Origin: Nocardia camponoti
GTDB lineage: Bacteria > Actinomycetota > Actinomycetes > Mycobacteriales > Mycobacteriaceae
Reading direction: 5' to 3'
Length of the DNA stretch: 64,000 nt
Assembly: GCF_014646135.1 (NCBI RefSeq)
Contig: NZ_BMMW01000001.1
Span: 513,570 to 577,569, forward strand
Position numbers and translations under genes: made by a program. Of the stretch, positions 41,311-51,153 are shown piece by piece. Position 1 is the stretch's first letter. Every line of letters starts with the position of its first letter. The notes under the pieces were generated by a model that saw only the letters and a list, made by a program, of their open reading frames with translations, had not been told where the DNA came from and did not search any database.

Positions 41311-41898
41311 GTGTCACGCGCAATCCATGTTTTTCGCACCCCCGATCGATTCGTCGCGGGCACCGTCGGCGAACCCGGCGACCGCTCGTTCTACCTGCAA
41401 GCCGTGCAGGAACCGCGCGTCGTGAGCGTGCTGTTGGAAAAGCAGCAGGTCAAAGTGCTCGCCGATCGGATGGGGTTGTTGCTCGACGAAGTCGCGCGAC
41501 GATTCGGCGCGTCGGTCCCACCCGAGGGCGAAGACGTGCGTGATGTCGCGCCGCTCGTCACCCCGATTGACACCGAATTTCGGGTCGGCACGATGGGCCT
41601 CGGCTGGGACGCCGACGCGGGCGCTGTCGTTGTCGAACTGCTCGCCATCACCGAAACCGAAGTCGACGAATCGGTCGTGCTCGACGACACCGACGAAGGC
41701 CCCGACGCGGTCCGGGTGTTCCTCACCCCGATTCAGGCGCGCGAATTCGCGTTGCGGTCCGCACGTGTGATCGCGGCAGGTCGACCACCGTGCCCGCTGT
41801 GCGGGGAACCGCTGTCGGCGCGCGGACACATGTGCGTGCGCACCAACGGCTACAAACGTGGCGAGATTTTCGGGGCGGCAGAACTGGACGAGGAATGA
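41311..41898 (+). CDS. DUF3090 family protein with C-terminal zinc-ribbon-like cysteines
   Basis: 195 residues, starting VSRAIHVFRTPDRFVAGTVGEPGDRSFYLQA, the typical DUF3090 start (Rv2134c-like). The C-terminus carries CPLCGEPLSARGHMC, a likely metal-binding cluster. Function unknown; it is always near the next gene in actinobacteria. GTG 41311 has AGGAGG 5 nt upstream. Its TGA overlaps the next ATG (ATGA). Confidence 0.9.
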   Translation: MSRAIHVFRTPDRFVAGTVGEPGDRSFYLQAVQEPRVVSVLLEKQQVKVLADRMGLLLDEVARRFGASVPPEGEDVRDVAPLVTPIDTEFRVGTMGLGWDADAGAVVVELLAITETEVDESVVLDDTDEGPDAVRVFLTPIQAREFALRSARVIAAGRPPCPLCGEPLSARGHMCVRTNGYKRGEIFGAAELDEE

Positions 41899-42692
41899 GC
41901 GCCTTTTCCGAAGGCGACCTCGGCGTGCTTGGGCGCGTCGGGGTCGCGTCGAACCTCACCCTCGTCTGCGAAATCGACGCGCCCAACCCCGACGGCACGC
42001 CGTTGCGGGTGGTCTACAAGCCGGTGCAGGGGGAGCGACCGCTGTGGGACTTCCCCGACGGCACGCTCGCGGGCCGAGAAGTTGCCTCCTACTTGATCTC
42101 TCAACATCTTGGCTGGGGTGTGATCCCGGAAACGATTCTGCGCGACGGGCCCTACGGGGTCGGGATGGTGCAGCGGTGGGTGTCGTCGGTCGACAACCAC
42201 GCTGAGCTACGACACCGGCGCGACCTTGTCGACCTGTGCACGCCCGGCGATGTCCCCGAAGGATTTTGCGAAGTGCTGCGCGCCTACGACGGCGAAGGCA
42301 ACGAGGTCAGCCTCATCCACGCCGACGACCCACGCCTGCAACGCATGGCGGTACTCGACGTGTTGCTCAACAACGCCGACCGCAAAGGCGGTCACGCGCT
42401 CGAAGGGGTCGACGGGCAGGTCTACGGTGTCGACCACGGCATCTGCCTCCACAGCGAACCCAAACTGCGGACTGTGCTGTGGGGGTGGGCTGGTACGCCC
42501 GTGCATGAATCGTTGATCGACGACATCACCACCTTCGCTACGAATTTGGCTGGGCCCGTTGCCGATTCGCTGGCGCCGCACATCACCGACGCCGAAATCG
42601 ACGCCCTGTCCGCACGCACCCAAGCGTTGCTCGCCGACCCGGTGATGCCGCTGCCCGATTCCGAACGACCCATTCCCTGGCCCGCGTTCTAA
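41895..42692 (+). CDS. SCO1664 family protein (PI3/4-kinase-like fold)
   Basis: About 265 residues, similar to the Rv2133c/SCO1664 family with a predicted phosphatidylinositol 3/4-kinase-like fold. Visible pieces: [45 protein letters not shown] (ATP-lysine region), [17 protein letters not shown] (catalytic-loop-like Asn-Asp) and [23 protein letters not shown] (metal-binding DHG). It may phosphorylate a protein or small molecule; no substrate is known to me. It is translationally coupled to DUF3090. Confidence 0.88.
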   Translation: MSAFSEGDLGVLGRVGVASNLTLVCEIDAPNPDGTPLRVVYKPVQGERPLWDFPDGTLAGREVASYLISQHLGWGVIPETILRDGPYGVGMVQRWVSSVDNHAELRHRRDLVDLCTPGDVPEGFCEVLRAYDGEGNEVSLIHADDPRLQRMAVLDVLLNNADRKGGHALEGVDGQVYGVDHGICLHSEPKLRTVLWGWAGTPVHESLIDDITTFATNLAGPVADSLAPHITDAEIDALSARTQALLADPVMPLPDSERPIPWPAF

Positions 42693-42827
42693 ACAGGCAA
42701 CAACCGGGCAGAACCAAACCCTTGACCACCGCGGCCGACCACGTTTGTGTGCAGGTAGCGGGCGCGTCACATCGATGCGCAACGCTCGCAGTGTTGGGCC
42801 GCGAACATCGTCACCGCACACGCCAAC

Positions 42828-42833
42828 TACCCT
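42828..42833 (+). promoter_or_regulatory. Candidate -10 box, mshC
   Basis: TACCCT (TANNNT) ends 9 nt before ATG 42842; no Shine-Dalgarno is present, so a leaderless or near-leaderless mshC mRNA is likely, independent of the upstream operon. Confidence 0.45.
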
Positions 42834-42841
42834 TGACCACC

Positions 42842-44092
42842 ATGCAGTCCTGGTCCGATATCACCGTCCCCACCGTGCCCGGAGCAGGACCGCCGTTGCG
42901 GTTGTATGACACCGCTGACCGTCAGATCCGCCCGGTGACCGTCGGCGACACCGCGAAAATGTATGTCTGCGGCATCACCCCCTATGACGCGACCCACCTC
43001 GGCCACGCCGCGACCTACCTGACCTTCGACCTGGTCAACCGACTGTGGCGCGACGCTGGCCACGACGTGCATTACGTGCAAAACGTCACCGACGTCGACG
43101 ACCCGTTGTTCGAACGCGCCGACCGCGACGGCATCGACTGGCGCGACCTCGGCACCCGCGAAATCAACCTGTTCCGTGAAGACATGACCGAACTGCGCGT
43201 CGTGCCGCCCCGCGACTACATCGGCGCGATCGAATCCGTCGACGAAGTCGTTGAACTGGTCGACAAACTGCTCACCCTCGGCGCCGCCTACACCGTCGAC
43301 GACGCGCAGTACCCCGACATCTACTTCCGCACCGACGCCACCGCGGCCTTCGGGTATGAATCCGGTTACGACCGCGACACCATGGCCGCCCTGTTCGCCG
43401 AACGTGGTGGCGACCCCGATCGGCCAGGCAAAGTCGACCCGCTCGACGCGCTGCTGTGGCGGGCCGCGCGTCCTGGCGAACCGTCGTGGCCCGCACCGTT
43501 CGGTGCTGGTCGGCCCGGCTGGCACATCGAGTGTGCGGCGATCGCGCTCAACCGCATCGGCACCGAATTCGACGTCCAAGGTGGCGGCTCGGACCTGATG
43601 TACCCGCACCACGAATACTCCGCCGCCCACGCCGAAGCGATTACCGGCGCACGCCGGTTCGCCCGGCATTACGTCCACGCTGGCCTGATCGGGCTTGATG
43701 GCGAGAAAATGTCGAAGTCGCGCGGCAACCTGGTTTTGGTGTCGAAGCTGCGTCACGCGGGTGTCGACCCGGCCGCGATCCGCCTCGGCCTTTTCGCCGG
43801 GCATTACCGCGCCGACCGGATGTGGACCGACGAAGTCCTCACCGCCGCCCAGACCCGCCTCGCCCGCTGGCGTGAGGCGATCGCGTTGCCGACGGGCCCG
43901 TCAGCTGAGGCGACCGTCTCGCGGGTCCGCCAACATTTGGCCGACGACCTCGACACCCCCAAGGCGCTCGACGCGCTCGACAACTGGGCAACCCAGGCAC
44001 TCAACTACGGCGGCACCGACCCGGCCGCCCCCGCCTTGATCGGCACCACGATCGACGCCCTCCTCGGCATCCCGGCACACCCCGCGCCCTAG
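42842..44092 (+). CDS. mshC: Cysteine:glucosaminyl inositol ligase (mycothiol biosynthesis)
   Basis: ATP-dependent ligase joining cysteine to GlcN-inositol in mycothiol synthesis, a paralogue of cysteinyl-tRNA synthetase. 416 residues. Motifs: [19 protein letters not shown] (zinc Cys and HIGH motif), [29 protein letters not shown] (second zinc Cys), [12 protein letters not shown] (zinc His), and [13 protein letters not shown] (KMSKS). It lacks the tRNA anticodon-binding domain, which distinguishes MshC from CysS. In M. tuberculosis cysQ (Rv2131c) lies just upstream; it is absent here. Confidence 0.95.
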   Translation: MQSWSDITVPTVPGAGPPLRLYDTADRQIRPVTVGDTAKMYVCGITPYDATHLGHAATYLTFDLVNRLWRDAGHDVHYVQNVTDVDDPLFERADRDGIDWRDLGTREINLFREDMTELRVVPPRDYIGAIESVDEVVELVDKLLTLGAAYTVDDAQYPDIYFRTDATAAFGYESGYDRDTMAALFAERGGDPDRPGKVDPLDALLWRAARPGEPSWPAPFGAGRPGWHIECAAIALNRIGTEFDVQGGGSDLMYPHHEYSAAHAEAITGARRFARHYVHAGLIGLDGEKMSKSRGNLVLVSKLRHAGVDPAAIRLGLFAGHYRADRMWTDEVLTAAQTRLARWREAIALPTGPSAEATVSRVRQHLADDLDTPKALDALDNWATQALNYGGTDPAAPALIGTTIDALLGIPAHPAP

Positions 44093-44383
44093 TCGCCGCA
44101 CCTGACGCGAATTCTGTCGGCAAACAGCAGGGCGACCTCTACACCGGAGGCTCGGCGCTCCCGAATCGCGGTTCATGACGCGCAGCGGACGAATTCTGGC
44201 CGCTGCGAACCAGGTCGGCGTGATCATGCGGCACGCGTGCGGACGTGAGACCCCCGCACTGTCGATGACACGCACGTGTCGAAGCGTCGCTGTGATCTGC
44301 GCGCGGTAGCGTCGCGCGCAGGTGTGGCGCTCGCCGCAGGTCGCGCGCGAGAACCGCGATGACTGGGCGAAGGGGCCGCGGGC
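44093..44383. other. 291-bp intergenic region upstream of the metal ATPase
   Basis: No convincing gene. It holds an 8-bp hairpin (44181-44207), a GACAC-GCAC-GTGTC dyad near 44267-44280, and two copies of a GAATTCTG word (about 44109 and 44191). A regulator of the metal ATPase could bind here, but no known metal-sensor operator was recognised. Confidence 0.5.
44181..44207. terminator. Possible mshC terminator or operator hairpin
   Basis: CGCAGCGG (44181-44188) and CCGCTGCG (44200-44207) form a perfect 8-bp stem with an 11-nt loop, 88 bp after mshC. No U tract; it could be an operator instead. Confidence 0.35.
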
Positions 44384-46441
44384 ATGCATTCGACCGACAC
44401 GCACTCCGACAACAACGCCAGCGCCGATCACGGTGCCCATGACCACATGCACATGAGCACCGACGACATGGCTCGCAACATGCGCAACCGGTTCCTCGTC
44501 GCCCTCGTTTTCTCGTCGCTGGTGATGCTGTGGTCACCGCTGGCGACCAACACCTTCCACCTGCACCTTGGTGTCCCGTTTGGGCTGCGGCCTGACGTGT
44601 GGATGCTCATTTTGAGTTTGCCGGTGATCTGCTACTCGTCAACGGTGTTCTTCACCGGCGCGATCGCCGCACTGAAACGCCACACCCTCGACATGATGGT
44701 GCTCGTCACCGTCGGTATCGGCACCGGCTGGCTGTACTCGCTTTACATCACCCTGACCGGCGGGCACGGCGAAGTGTTCTACGAAGCGTCAACCATGTTG
44801 GCGACGTTCGTGCTGCTCGGGCACTGGTTCGAGATGCGGGCGCGGGGCAGTGCGAGCAACGCCGTGACGTCACTGTTGAAGCTGTCGCCACCGCACGCGG
44901 TCCTCGTCCACGCTGACGGCACCACCGCCGAAGTCCCCACCGACCAGCTCAAAGTCGGCGACATCGTGCTCGTCCGCCCGGGCGCGAAAATCCCCGTCGA
45001 CGGCGTTGTCATCGCGGGCACCAGTGACGTTGACGAGTCGATGGTGACCGGCGAATCGGTGCCCGTCACCAAACACCCCGGCAGCCACGTCATCGGCGCG
45101 ACCCTCAACACCACCGGCGCGCTGCGCGTGAAAGCGACCAAGGTTGGTTCGCAAACCACGCTCGCCCAGATCGTGAAACTCGTTCGCGCCGCCCAAGCGT
45201 CGAAAGCACCTGGTCAACGCCTCGCCGACCGTGCCGCGTTCTGGCTGACGTTGGTCGCGCTCGTCGGCAGCGTCAGCACGCTGATCGTGTGGTTGCTGCT
45301 TGGCGCGTCGACGAGTCGCGCGATTCTGTATGCGATCAGCGTTGTCGTCGTCACCTGCCCCGACGCACTCGGCCTCGCGACACCGACGGCGATCATGGTC
45401 GGCACCAGCCTCGGCGCGAAACGCGGTGTGCTGTTCAAAAACGCGACCGCGCTGGAAACCGCCGCGCACATCGACACCGTCGTCATGGACAAAACCGGCA
45501 CCCTCACCGAAGGCAAACCGGCCGTCACCGACATTTCGGTCGTCAAGGGCGCGGATAAGGACACCGTCGTCGCGCTCGCCGCCGCGCTGGAAACCGAATC
45601 AGAACAGCCCCTCGCCAAAGCGATCGTCGCCTACGCCCACCAACAACACCTCAAGCTGTGCAATGCGACCGCTTTCGCGGGCGAACCAGGCCGGGGCGTG
45701 CGCGGCCAGGTCGACGGCAAATCGGTGCTCGTCGGCAACGACCTGCTGCTGCGCCAACATCACATCGACTACCACGACCTCGCCGCCACCCGCGACCACC
45801 TGGCCAAGGCCGGACACTCGACCGTCTTCGTCGCCGTCGACGGCAAAGCGCTCGCCGTGATCGCCCTCGCCGACGCCCCACGCCCCACCTCGAAAGCCAC
45901 CGTCACCGCACTCCACGAGATGGGCATGCAGGTCGTGATGCTCACCGGCGACAACGAAGGCACCGCCGACCGTGTCGCCAAAGACCTTGGCATCGACGAA
46001 GTCTTCGCCCAAGTCCTGCCCGGCGACAAAGCTCATCGCATCGCCGAACTGCAAAAACGCGGCCGCAAAGTCGCGATGGTCGGCGACGGCGTGAACGACG
46101 CGCCCGCCCTCGCCCAAGCCGACCTTGGCATCGCAATTGGCGCGGGCACCGACGTCGCGATCGAAACCGCCGACGTCGTCCTCATGCGTTCGGATCCGTG
46201 GGGCGTGCCGACCGCGCTGCGGATCGGGCACGGCACCGTCCGCAAGGAACACCAAAACCTCGCCTGGGCCGTCGGCTACAACGGGCTCGCGCTCCCCGTC
46301 GCCGCCGGCGTGCTGACGCCGTGGGGGATTGTGATGCGACCCGAGGTCGCGGCGATGCTGATGTCAGGGTCGTCGGTGATTGTCGCGCTCAACGCGCTCG
46401 CGCTCAAACGCCTTCCGCTACCAGAACCGCCGAAAACATAA
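44384..46441 (+). CDS. P1B-type heavy-metal ATPase with CPD motif and His-rich N-terminus
   Basis: 685 residues. The N-terminus is rich in His, Met and Asp (about residues 1-30, [11 protein letters not shown]), probably metal-binding, and there is no CxxC domain. About eight helices. Motifs: [11 protein letters not shown] (actuator), [16 protein letters not shown] (transmembrane CPD instead of CPC or CPH), [14 protein letters not shown] (phosphorylation), [11 protein letters not shown] (Gln where P1B pumps have the SEHPL His), and [18 protein letters not shown]. It resembles CopB-like exporters, but the ion is uncertain. ATG 44384 lacks a strong ribosome binding site. Confidence 0.88.
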   Translation: MHSTDTHSDNNASADHGAHDHMHMSTDDMARNMRNRFLVALVFSSLVMLWSPLATNTFHLHLGVPFGLRPDVWMLILSLPVICYSSTVFFTGAIAALKRHTLDMMVLVTVGIGTGWLYSLYITLTGGHGEVFYEASTMLATFVLLGHWFEMRARGSASNAVTSLLKLSPPHAVLVHADGTTAEVPTDQLKVGDIVLVRPGAKIPVDGVVIAGTSDVDESMVTGESVPVTKHPGSHVIGATLNTTGALRVKATKVGSQTTLAQIVKLVRAAQASKAPGQRLADRAAFWLTLVALVGSVSTLIVWLLLGASTSRAILYAISVVVVTCPDALGLATPTAIMVGTSLGAKRGVLFKNATALETAAHIDTVVMDKTGTLTEGKPAVTDISVVKGADKDTVVALAAALETESEQPLAKAIVAYAHQQHLKLCNATAFAGEPGRGVRGQVDGKSVLVGNDLLLRQHHIDYHDLAATRDHLAKAGHSTVFVAVDGKALAVIALADAPRPTSKATVTALHEMGMQVVMLTGDNEGTADRVAKDLGIDEVFAQVLPGDKAHRIAELQKRGRKVAMVGDGVNDAPALAQADLGIAIGAGTDVAIETADVVLMRSDPWGVPTALRIGHGTVRKEHQNLAWAVGYNGLALPVAAGVLTPWGIVMRPEVAAMLMSGSSVIVALNALALKRLPLPEPPKT

Positions 46442-46466
46442 GCGGTTTGCTGGAAATGCGCCCGCC

Positions 46467-46472
46467 TATACT
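46467..46472 (+). promoter_or_regulatory. Candidate -10 box for the universal stress protein gene
   Basis: TATACT, the best -10 match in this region, about 50 nt before ATG 46521. With GGAG at 46509-46512, it gives a conventional leader of about 40 nt. Confidence 0.45.
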
Positions 46473-46520
46473 GTGACCACCACGGCCAGCTCACGTCCGC
46501 CCATGATCGGAGCGCGTCGC

Positions 46521-47324
46521 ATGCGGCATTACCAGGCCATTCTGATCGGCACCGATGGGTCACCCGCCGCCGAATCCGCTGTCGTTGTCGGCGGCGACAT
46601 CGCTTCCCGCCTGAACCTGCCGATCACCGTGCTCACCGCCTACAAAGAGGGCACCTTCCTGCCGGGCACCGACGACCAATGGGCCTTGAGCGTCGGCGAT
46701 TCGGCGGTCGCGGTCCTGGCGGAACGCGGTGTCGAGACGCCCATCACCCGTATCGCCGAAGCGGGCAACGCCGCGACCGCCCTACTCGCGGCCGCCGAAG
46801 CTACCCCCGACACGCTGCTGGTCGTCGGCGGCGAGGGCCTCGCCTCATCGAAAGCGCGCCTGACCGCGTCGACCGCGAACCAAATCTCGCATCACAGCCT
46901 CGGCGACGTCGTCTTCACCCGCAAAGTCCCCAAACGCTGGACCACCATCGGCCTGGCCACCGACGGTTCGGAAAGCTCGATGATCGCGGTACGGCACGGC
47001 TACGACCTCGCCGTGGCGCTCGGGGTGAAACCGTTCCTCGTGATCGCCGCGAAAACCGTTGACGACGGCGCGAACACCCTCATCGACGTCGAAGGCCACC
47101 TCAACGTCACCGACCCTGACCTGTTCGGCCACGACGTCATCACCGGTGTCCCCGCCGCCGAAGCGCTGTGCAACGCGGCATGGAAATACGACCTCGTCGT
47201 CATCGGCAACCGTGGCATGAGCGGCCCAGCGCGGCTGCTCGGTTCGGTCGCCAACAAGGTCACCCACGACATCGAAACCAACCTGCTGCTCGTCAACACC
47301 ACCCACACAGCCGACGAGACCTAA
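46521..47324 (+). CDS. Universal stress protein with two USP domains
   Basis: About 267 residues. Domain 1 begins AILIGTDGSPAAESAVVVGG; domain 2 begins TIGLATDGSESSMIAVRHGYDLA and ends LVVIGNRGMSGPARLLGSVANKVTHD, the ATP-binding G-2x-G-9x-G(S/T) type. Domain 1's end (DTLLVVGGEGLASSKARLTAS) is less canonical. Tandem USPs accompany metal ATPases and hypoxia responses in mycobacteria, but no DosR box was found here. ATG 46521 has GGAG 8 nt upstream; ATG 46503 is in frame. Confidence 0.88.
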   Translation: MRHYQAILIGTDGSPAAESAVVVGGDIASRLNLPITVLTAYKEGTFLPGTDDQWALSVGDSAVAVLAERGVETPITRIAEAGNAATALLAAAEATPDTLLVVGGEGLASSKARLTASTANQISHHSLGDVVFTRKVPKRWTTIGLATDGSESSMIAVRHGYDLAVALGVKPFLVIAAKTVDDGANTLIDVEGHLNVTDPDLFGHDVITGVPAAEALCNAAWKYDLVVIGNRGMSGPARLLGSVANKVTHDIETNLLLVNTTHTADET

Positions 47325-47403
47325 GGTTGCCCGAATTTAACCAAACCTCACATATCATCGAATCCACGCGCGATATTCGGAAACACGACGGAGTGGACGC
47401 CGA

Positions 47404-48822
47404 ATGAATGCTGGAATCGAGGCGGCCGGCTTCTTCGGCCGAGTGGATTGGGAGCACACAACCGGGCTAAGCAAGTTTTGGGTCGACATGATCTCGATCC
47501 CTATCTTCTCCGCGTTGGCTGGGCTGCTCACCAACTACACCGGCGTCATCATGCTGTTCGCACCCGTGCGCTTCACCGGCTTCTACGTGCCAGGCTTGAA
47601 GACCATTTTCCCGTTTCTGCCGCGCAAAGTGCAGATCCTGCCCACGTTCGCCCCCGGCGGCATGCTCGGTTTCCAAGGATTCATCCCGGCCCGTTCGGAA
47701 AAGATGGCAAGCCTGATGGTCGACAACGCCGTCGCGAAAATCGGCACCGCCAAAGACTTCTTCGACCAAATGGACCCCCGCAAAATCTCAGCGCAAGTCG
47801 CCCGCGTCGCGTTGCCGAACGTGCGGGCGATGGTCGATTCGATCATGACCAAAGAACACCCCCAGCTGTGGGCGGATATGCCGCCACGCGCACGCGAGGT
47901 CATCTATTCGCGCGTCGAAGCCGAATTGCCCGCGATCACCGACCGCGCGTTCGACTTCATCGGCGCCAACATCGACCAACTCCTCGATGTGAAACTGATG
48001 GTCGTCGGATATTTGCGACGTCGCCCTGAGCTGCTCAAAGACGTCATTTACGGGCTCGGCGCGCCCGAATTGCGGTTCATGACCCGCAGCGGACTCCTCG
48101 GTTTCCCGTTCGGCGTGATCGTCGCGCTGTGGCTGTCGCTGCTCTGGTACACCCGCCCCCACGACGGGCGCGAAGCCAACATCACGCTGCCGTCCTGGCT
48201 CGACGCCGTTATCCATTTCGTACCCGCGTGGTTGTGGGTGCTCATCGGCGGCGCGGTGGTCGGGGTGCTCGTCAATATCATCGCCATCAAAGTGGTTTTC
48301 GAACCCGCGACGCCGGGTCCGCGCTGGAAATACCCGTGGGGCGTCGCGAAATTCGCCAAACGCCAACACCAAGCCGCGGCCGACCTCGGCCACGCCATCG
48401 GCTACCAAATCGTCACCCTCGACGTCGTCACCGAACAATTACTCGAAGGTCCATCCGGCGACAAAACTCGCGCGGTGATCGCCCACTTCCTCAAAGTCGA
48501 AATCGACCGCATCCTCGGCCCGATGCGGTCGGTCACCCGACTTGCCGTGGGCCCACGCCGTTTCGACGCCATTCAAGCGACAGCGGGCGCGAGTTTGGCG
48601 ACGGAAATGAAACCGTGGCTCGTCGACGACGTCGCGTTCTCCCAATCCACCGCCGCCAGCGTCGACCGGCTCGCCACCGAAAAACTCCGCGAACTGCCAC
48701 CGGGCGAATTCGTCGAAATGCTCTACACCTCCATCGAACAAGACGCGTGGCTGCTGTATCTGCACGGCGGTGTGCTCGGTGCGGCGATCGGTGCCCTTCA
48801 CCTCGTGATCTTTGGGGTGTGA
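47404..48822 (+). CDS. DUF445-like membrane protein
   Basis: 472 residues. The N-terminal helix and loop (SIPIFSALAGLLTNYTGVIMLFAPVRF, then GGMLGFQGFIPARSEKMASLMVDN) match the DUF445/YheB pattern. Two further hydrophobic segments are near the middle (GLLGFPFGVIVALWLSLLWY; HFVPAWLWVLIGGAVVGVLVNIIAIKVVF), and the last at the C-terminus. The second ALTNxxxxKxxF-like repeat (VNIIAIKVVFEPATPG) is typical. Function unknown. CGGAG lies upstream of ATG 47404. It ends 1 nt before the Abi-alpha gene. Confidence 0.72.
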   Translation: MNAGIEAAGFFGRVDWEHTTGLSKFWVDMISIPIFSALAGLLTNYTGVIMLFAPVRFTGFYVPGLKTIFPFLPRKVQILPTFAPGGMLGFQGFIPARSEKMASLMVDNAVAKIGTAKDFFDQMDPRKISAQVARVALPNVRAMVDSIMTKEHPQLWADMPPRAREVIYSRVEAELPAITDRAFDFIGANIDQLLDVKLMVVGYLRRRPELLKDVIYGLGAPELRFMTRSGLLGFPFGVIVALWLSLLWYTRPHDGREANITLPSWLDAVIHFVPAWLWVLIGGAVVGVLVNIIAIKVVFEPATPGPRWKYPWGVAKFAKRQHQAAADLGHAIGYQIVTLDVVTEQLLEGPSGDKTRAVIAHFLKVEIDRILGPMRSVTRLAVGPRRFDAIQATAGASLATEMKPWLVDDVAFSQSTAASVDRLATEKLRELPPGEFVEMLYTSIEQDAWLLYLHGGVLGAAIGALHLVIFGV

Positions 48823-48823
48823 G

Positions 48824-49681
48824 ATGCCAACCGACCAGCCTGACGACATCACCCCGGTCCGCCGCACCGCCGAATCGGTCACCCCAACCGACCTGGTAGG
48901 GCTCGCCCGCGTCGCCGGCCTTTCGCTGCGCCAAATCGCGACGGGCCTCACGCGCGGCGCGTTCCACACCGCAACCGACCTCATCGACGACGTCCGTTCC
49001 GGCGACCCACTGTCGACCATCATCGACACCCGCGTCGACAGCTTGCGCCGCACCGCACTGTCGGTGCTCGGCCTCACCTCAACCCCGACGGGCATGTACG
49101 GCCCAACCCACCCGCACGACATCGTCGCCGACGACCTGCGCCACATCGGCGGCGCGATGATCACCGAAGGCTGGGACAGCGCCCAACAACCGTCCAACCT
49201 GCACCCGTCGTTCGTGCCGATCCTGCATGACCTCACCCCCGACGAAGCCCGCATCCTCCGATTCCTCGCCGTCGCTGGCCCGCAACCAGCCATCGACATT
49301 CGCACGAAAACCCCGTTCGGCATCGGTTCGCAACGCATCGCCGACGGCATCACGATGATCGCGAACATGGCAGGCTGCGCGATGCCCGACCGCGACCACC
49401 ACTACCTCGGCAACCTCAATCGCCTTGGGCTAGTACGGTTTTCGACCGAACCCGTCGCTGATTTCCGCCGTTACGCGTTCCTCGAAGCCCAACCAGCGGC
49501 CCAAACCGCTTACAAATCGGTGAAAATGCACGCGATCAGCCACTACCGCAGCATCTACCTGTCGGTGTTCGGCACCCAGTTCTGTGAAGCGTGTTTCGAC
49601 CTCACCGACTACACCGGCGGTGGTTGGGCATCCGACGACCGAGGCGACATTTACCTGGGCAAGGGCCCCCGGCTGCCCTAA
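48824..49681 (+). CDS. Abi-alpha (DUF4393) family protein
   Basis: 285 residues, soluble. The C-terminal two thirds fit Abi-alpha proteins: LTPDEARILRFLAVAGPQPAIDIRTKTPFGIGSQ, then ITMIANMAGC, YLGNLNRLGLVRFSTEPV, and a closing SVFGTQFCEACF. Abi-alpha was named for phage abortive infection; whether actinobacterial members act in defence is unproven. ATG 48824 follows the DUF445 stop by 1 nt, so the two genes are coupled. The last 4 bp overlap the stop of the convergent hydratase gene. Confidence 0.75.
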   Translation: MPTDQPDDITPVRRTAESVTPTDLVGLARVAGLSLRQIATGLTRGAFHTATDLIDDVRSGDPLSTIIDTRVDSLRRTALSVLGLTSTPTGMYGPTHPHDIVADDLRHIGGAMITEGWDSAQQPSNLHPSFVPILHDLTPDEARILRFLAVAGPQPAIDIRTKTPFGIGSQRIADGITMIANMAGCAMPDRDHHYLGNLNRLGLVRFSTEPVADFRRYAFLEAQPAAQTAYKSVKMHAISHYRSIYLSVFGTQFCEACFDLTDYTGGGWASDDRGDIYLGKGPRLP

Positions 49682-50325
49682 CCTTTCAGCGCCGCGATCA
49701 CATCGGCATACATCACCGATTTGATCGCCGTCATCGTCGCCGGATCCTTGCGCTTGCGTTCGGCGAGGAAACCAGCGGTGAACGGGATCAGATCGTGCGC
49801 CTTAGCTGTCGCGTCGATGACGTCGTACTCGATCGCGCGGTCGGCGTTGAGCTGCGACGCCATCACCATCATCCACGTCGCCGCCTTCGGGGTGACCTTG
49901 GCTTGAATCAGCGCCGCCATCGCATTAGTGAAGGGCACCTTGGTGTCGGCTTCGGTGAAACCAATACGGCCGTGGTTGTCCATCACCCGCAGATCAGCGG
50001 CGAGCGCGAGTAGTGCCCCCGCACCGGTCGCGCGTCCGTTGATCGCCGCCAGCGTCGGCATCGACAACGTCAACACCCGACCCAACAGGGTGTGCACCGA
50101 CTGCACGTAACTGGCAGCGCGATCCCGGTTGACGTTGAGCCACTCCACATCAAGCCCAGCCGAGAAGTAGTTGCCCGACCCGGTGATGATCAGCGCGCGG
50201 TCGTTGCGCTCGACCGCTTCGCTGAGGTGCTCGTGGACGTCGATGATGAAGTCATGGGAGAAAACGTTGCGCCCGTCGCCCAGATCGAGCACCCCAACAT
50301 CGCCGTACGAACGCAAACTAGGCAC
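49678..50325 (-). CDS. Enoyl-CoA hydratase/isomerase family protein (short)
   Basis: 215 residues, shorter than the usual 250-260. Crotonase features: ALIITGSGNYFSAGLDVEWL (oxyanion loop), INGRATGAGALLALAADLRVM (second oxyanion strand) and FTEADTKVPFTNAMAAL where hydratases carry catalytic glutamates. The changes there suit an isomerase (ECI-like) or a non-hydratase role. ATG 50325 is 25 nt from the stop of the TetR gene, so the two probably form an operon in which the TetR controls a fatty-acid or aromatic CoA enzyme. Confidence 0.82.
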   Translation of the reverse strand: MPSLRSYGDVGVLDLGDGRNVFSHDFIIDVHEHLSEAVERNDRALIITGSGNYFSAGLDVEWLNVNRDRAASYVQSVHTLLGRVLTLSMPTLAAINGRATGAGALLALAADLRVMDNHGRIGFTEADTKVPFTNAMAALIQAKVTPKAATWMMVMASQLNADRAIEYDVIDATAKAHDLIPFTAGFLAERKRKDPATMTAIKSVMYADVIAALKG

Positions 50326-50349
50326 GAACCGGTCCTTTCCACCACATGG

Positions 50350-50940
50350 TCAGCGGCGACCATTCGCCACAATCGCCTCAACCGCGACCCGCAGCTGGGT
50401 GCGCGCGGCCGCGTCGTCGGTCCGCGCCAACACGATCGTCGCGGGCAAACCGACCAGACATAGTGTGACGGTGGCGATCGCGTACCGGTCGGCCCGCCCC
50501 CACAACGCCCGCGCCACCGACGCGACCAACCGCGACCACGCCCGCATCGCCCGCGCGACAGCCGCGGCGACGTCGACGGGCAGCGGCGCACTCAACTCAG
50601 CAAGCTCGGTGACACCGACGGCGGCCAGAAACCGCGCGCTGTCGGGAAAACGCTCGCCGAGAACCACAATCGCTAACGCACCATCGGCGACATGCGCACC
50701 GGTGGCGACGGTGCGCGCGACCGGTTCCGCCGCGATCGTCACGTACCGTTCCATCGCCCGTAACCAGGTGTGCGCCAACAGCTCCGCGCGGGATTCGAAA
50801 CTGTGATAGAGCGCCCCGTTCGACGCGCCAGCTTCGGTCGCGACCGCCCGCATCGTGACCGTGGCGACCCCGTCGCGGGCGGCGAGCCGTTCGGTCGCGT
50901 CGAGCATGGTCTCGATGTCGTGGATTCTGGGCCGAGCCAT
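50350..50940 (-). CDS. TetR/AcrR family regulator
   Basis: About 196 residues. The N-terminal HTH is clear: MLDATERLAARDGVATVTMRAVATEAGASNGALYHSFESRAELL. The C-terminal ligand domain is Ala/Val-rich and unassigned. ATG 50940 (MARPRIHD) is preferred over an upstream in-frame start at 51009, because a -10 hexamer and a nested palindrome lie just before it; autoregulation and control of the downstream hydratase gene are likely. Confidence 0.9.
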   Translation of the reverse strand: MARPRIHDIETMLDATERLAARDGVATVTMRAVATEAGASNGALYHSFESRAELLAHTWLRAMERYVTIAAEPVARTVATGAHVADGALAIVVLGERFPDSARFLAAVGVTELAELSAPLPVDVAAAVARAMRAWSRLVASVARALWGRADRYAIATVTLCLVGLPATIVLARTDDAAARTQLRVAVEAIVANGRR

Positions 50941-50947
50941 GAACAAT

Positions 50948-50976
50948 ACTTTACAGAGCGTTTGCTCTGAAACGCT
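50948..50976 (-). promoter_or_regulatory. TetR operator and leaderless promoter
   Basis: Two nested inverted repeats: CAGAGC-GTTT-GCTCTG (50954-50969) and AGCGTTT (50957-50963) with AAACGCT (50970-50976). The minus-strand -10 hexamer TAAAGT (50953-50948) ends 8 nt before ATG 50940. An operator directly over the promoter of a TetR gene is the standard autoregulatory arrangement. Confidence 0.65.
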
Positions 50977-51054
50977 AAAGCTTGCGCCAGCTGACCGTCT
51001 GATCACCAATAATGTTGGCGCACTAGGTAATTCGCGGCCTCACCGCTCAGATGG

Positions 51055-51100
51055 GATGATCGGACAACTAGATAACGGCCAAGCGGATCATCGTTACGAT
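51055..51100 (+). promoter_or_regulatory. Candidate promoter/operator for the second TetR gene
   Basis: GATGATC (51055-51061) and GATCATC (51086-51092) form a spaced inverted repeat, followed by a TACGAT (-10-like, 51095-51100) about 54 nt before ATG 51154. Confidence 0.3.
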
Positions 51101-51153
51101 GGGGTACTGTTCGCATCCTCCACCCCCGCCCGCACGCACAGATCGGCATCGCG

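Noticed and set aside
44093..44383. Small gene or tRNA in the gap after mshC
   Set aside because: No cloverleaf, no frame with start signals, and only short hairpins.
44340..44384. DosR-type box upstream of the metal ATPase, suggested by the ATPase-USP pair
   Set aside because: The only similar stretch (around 44357-44372) has wrong spacing and too few matches to the DosR consensus.
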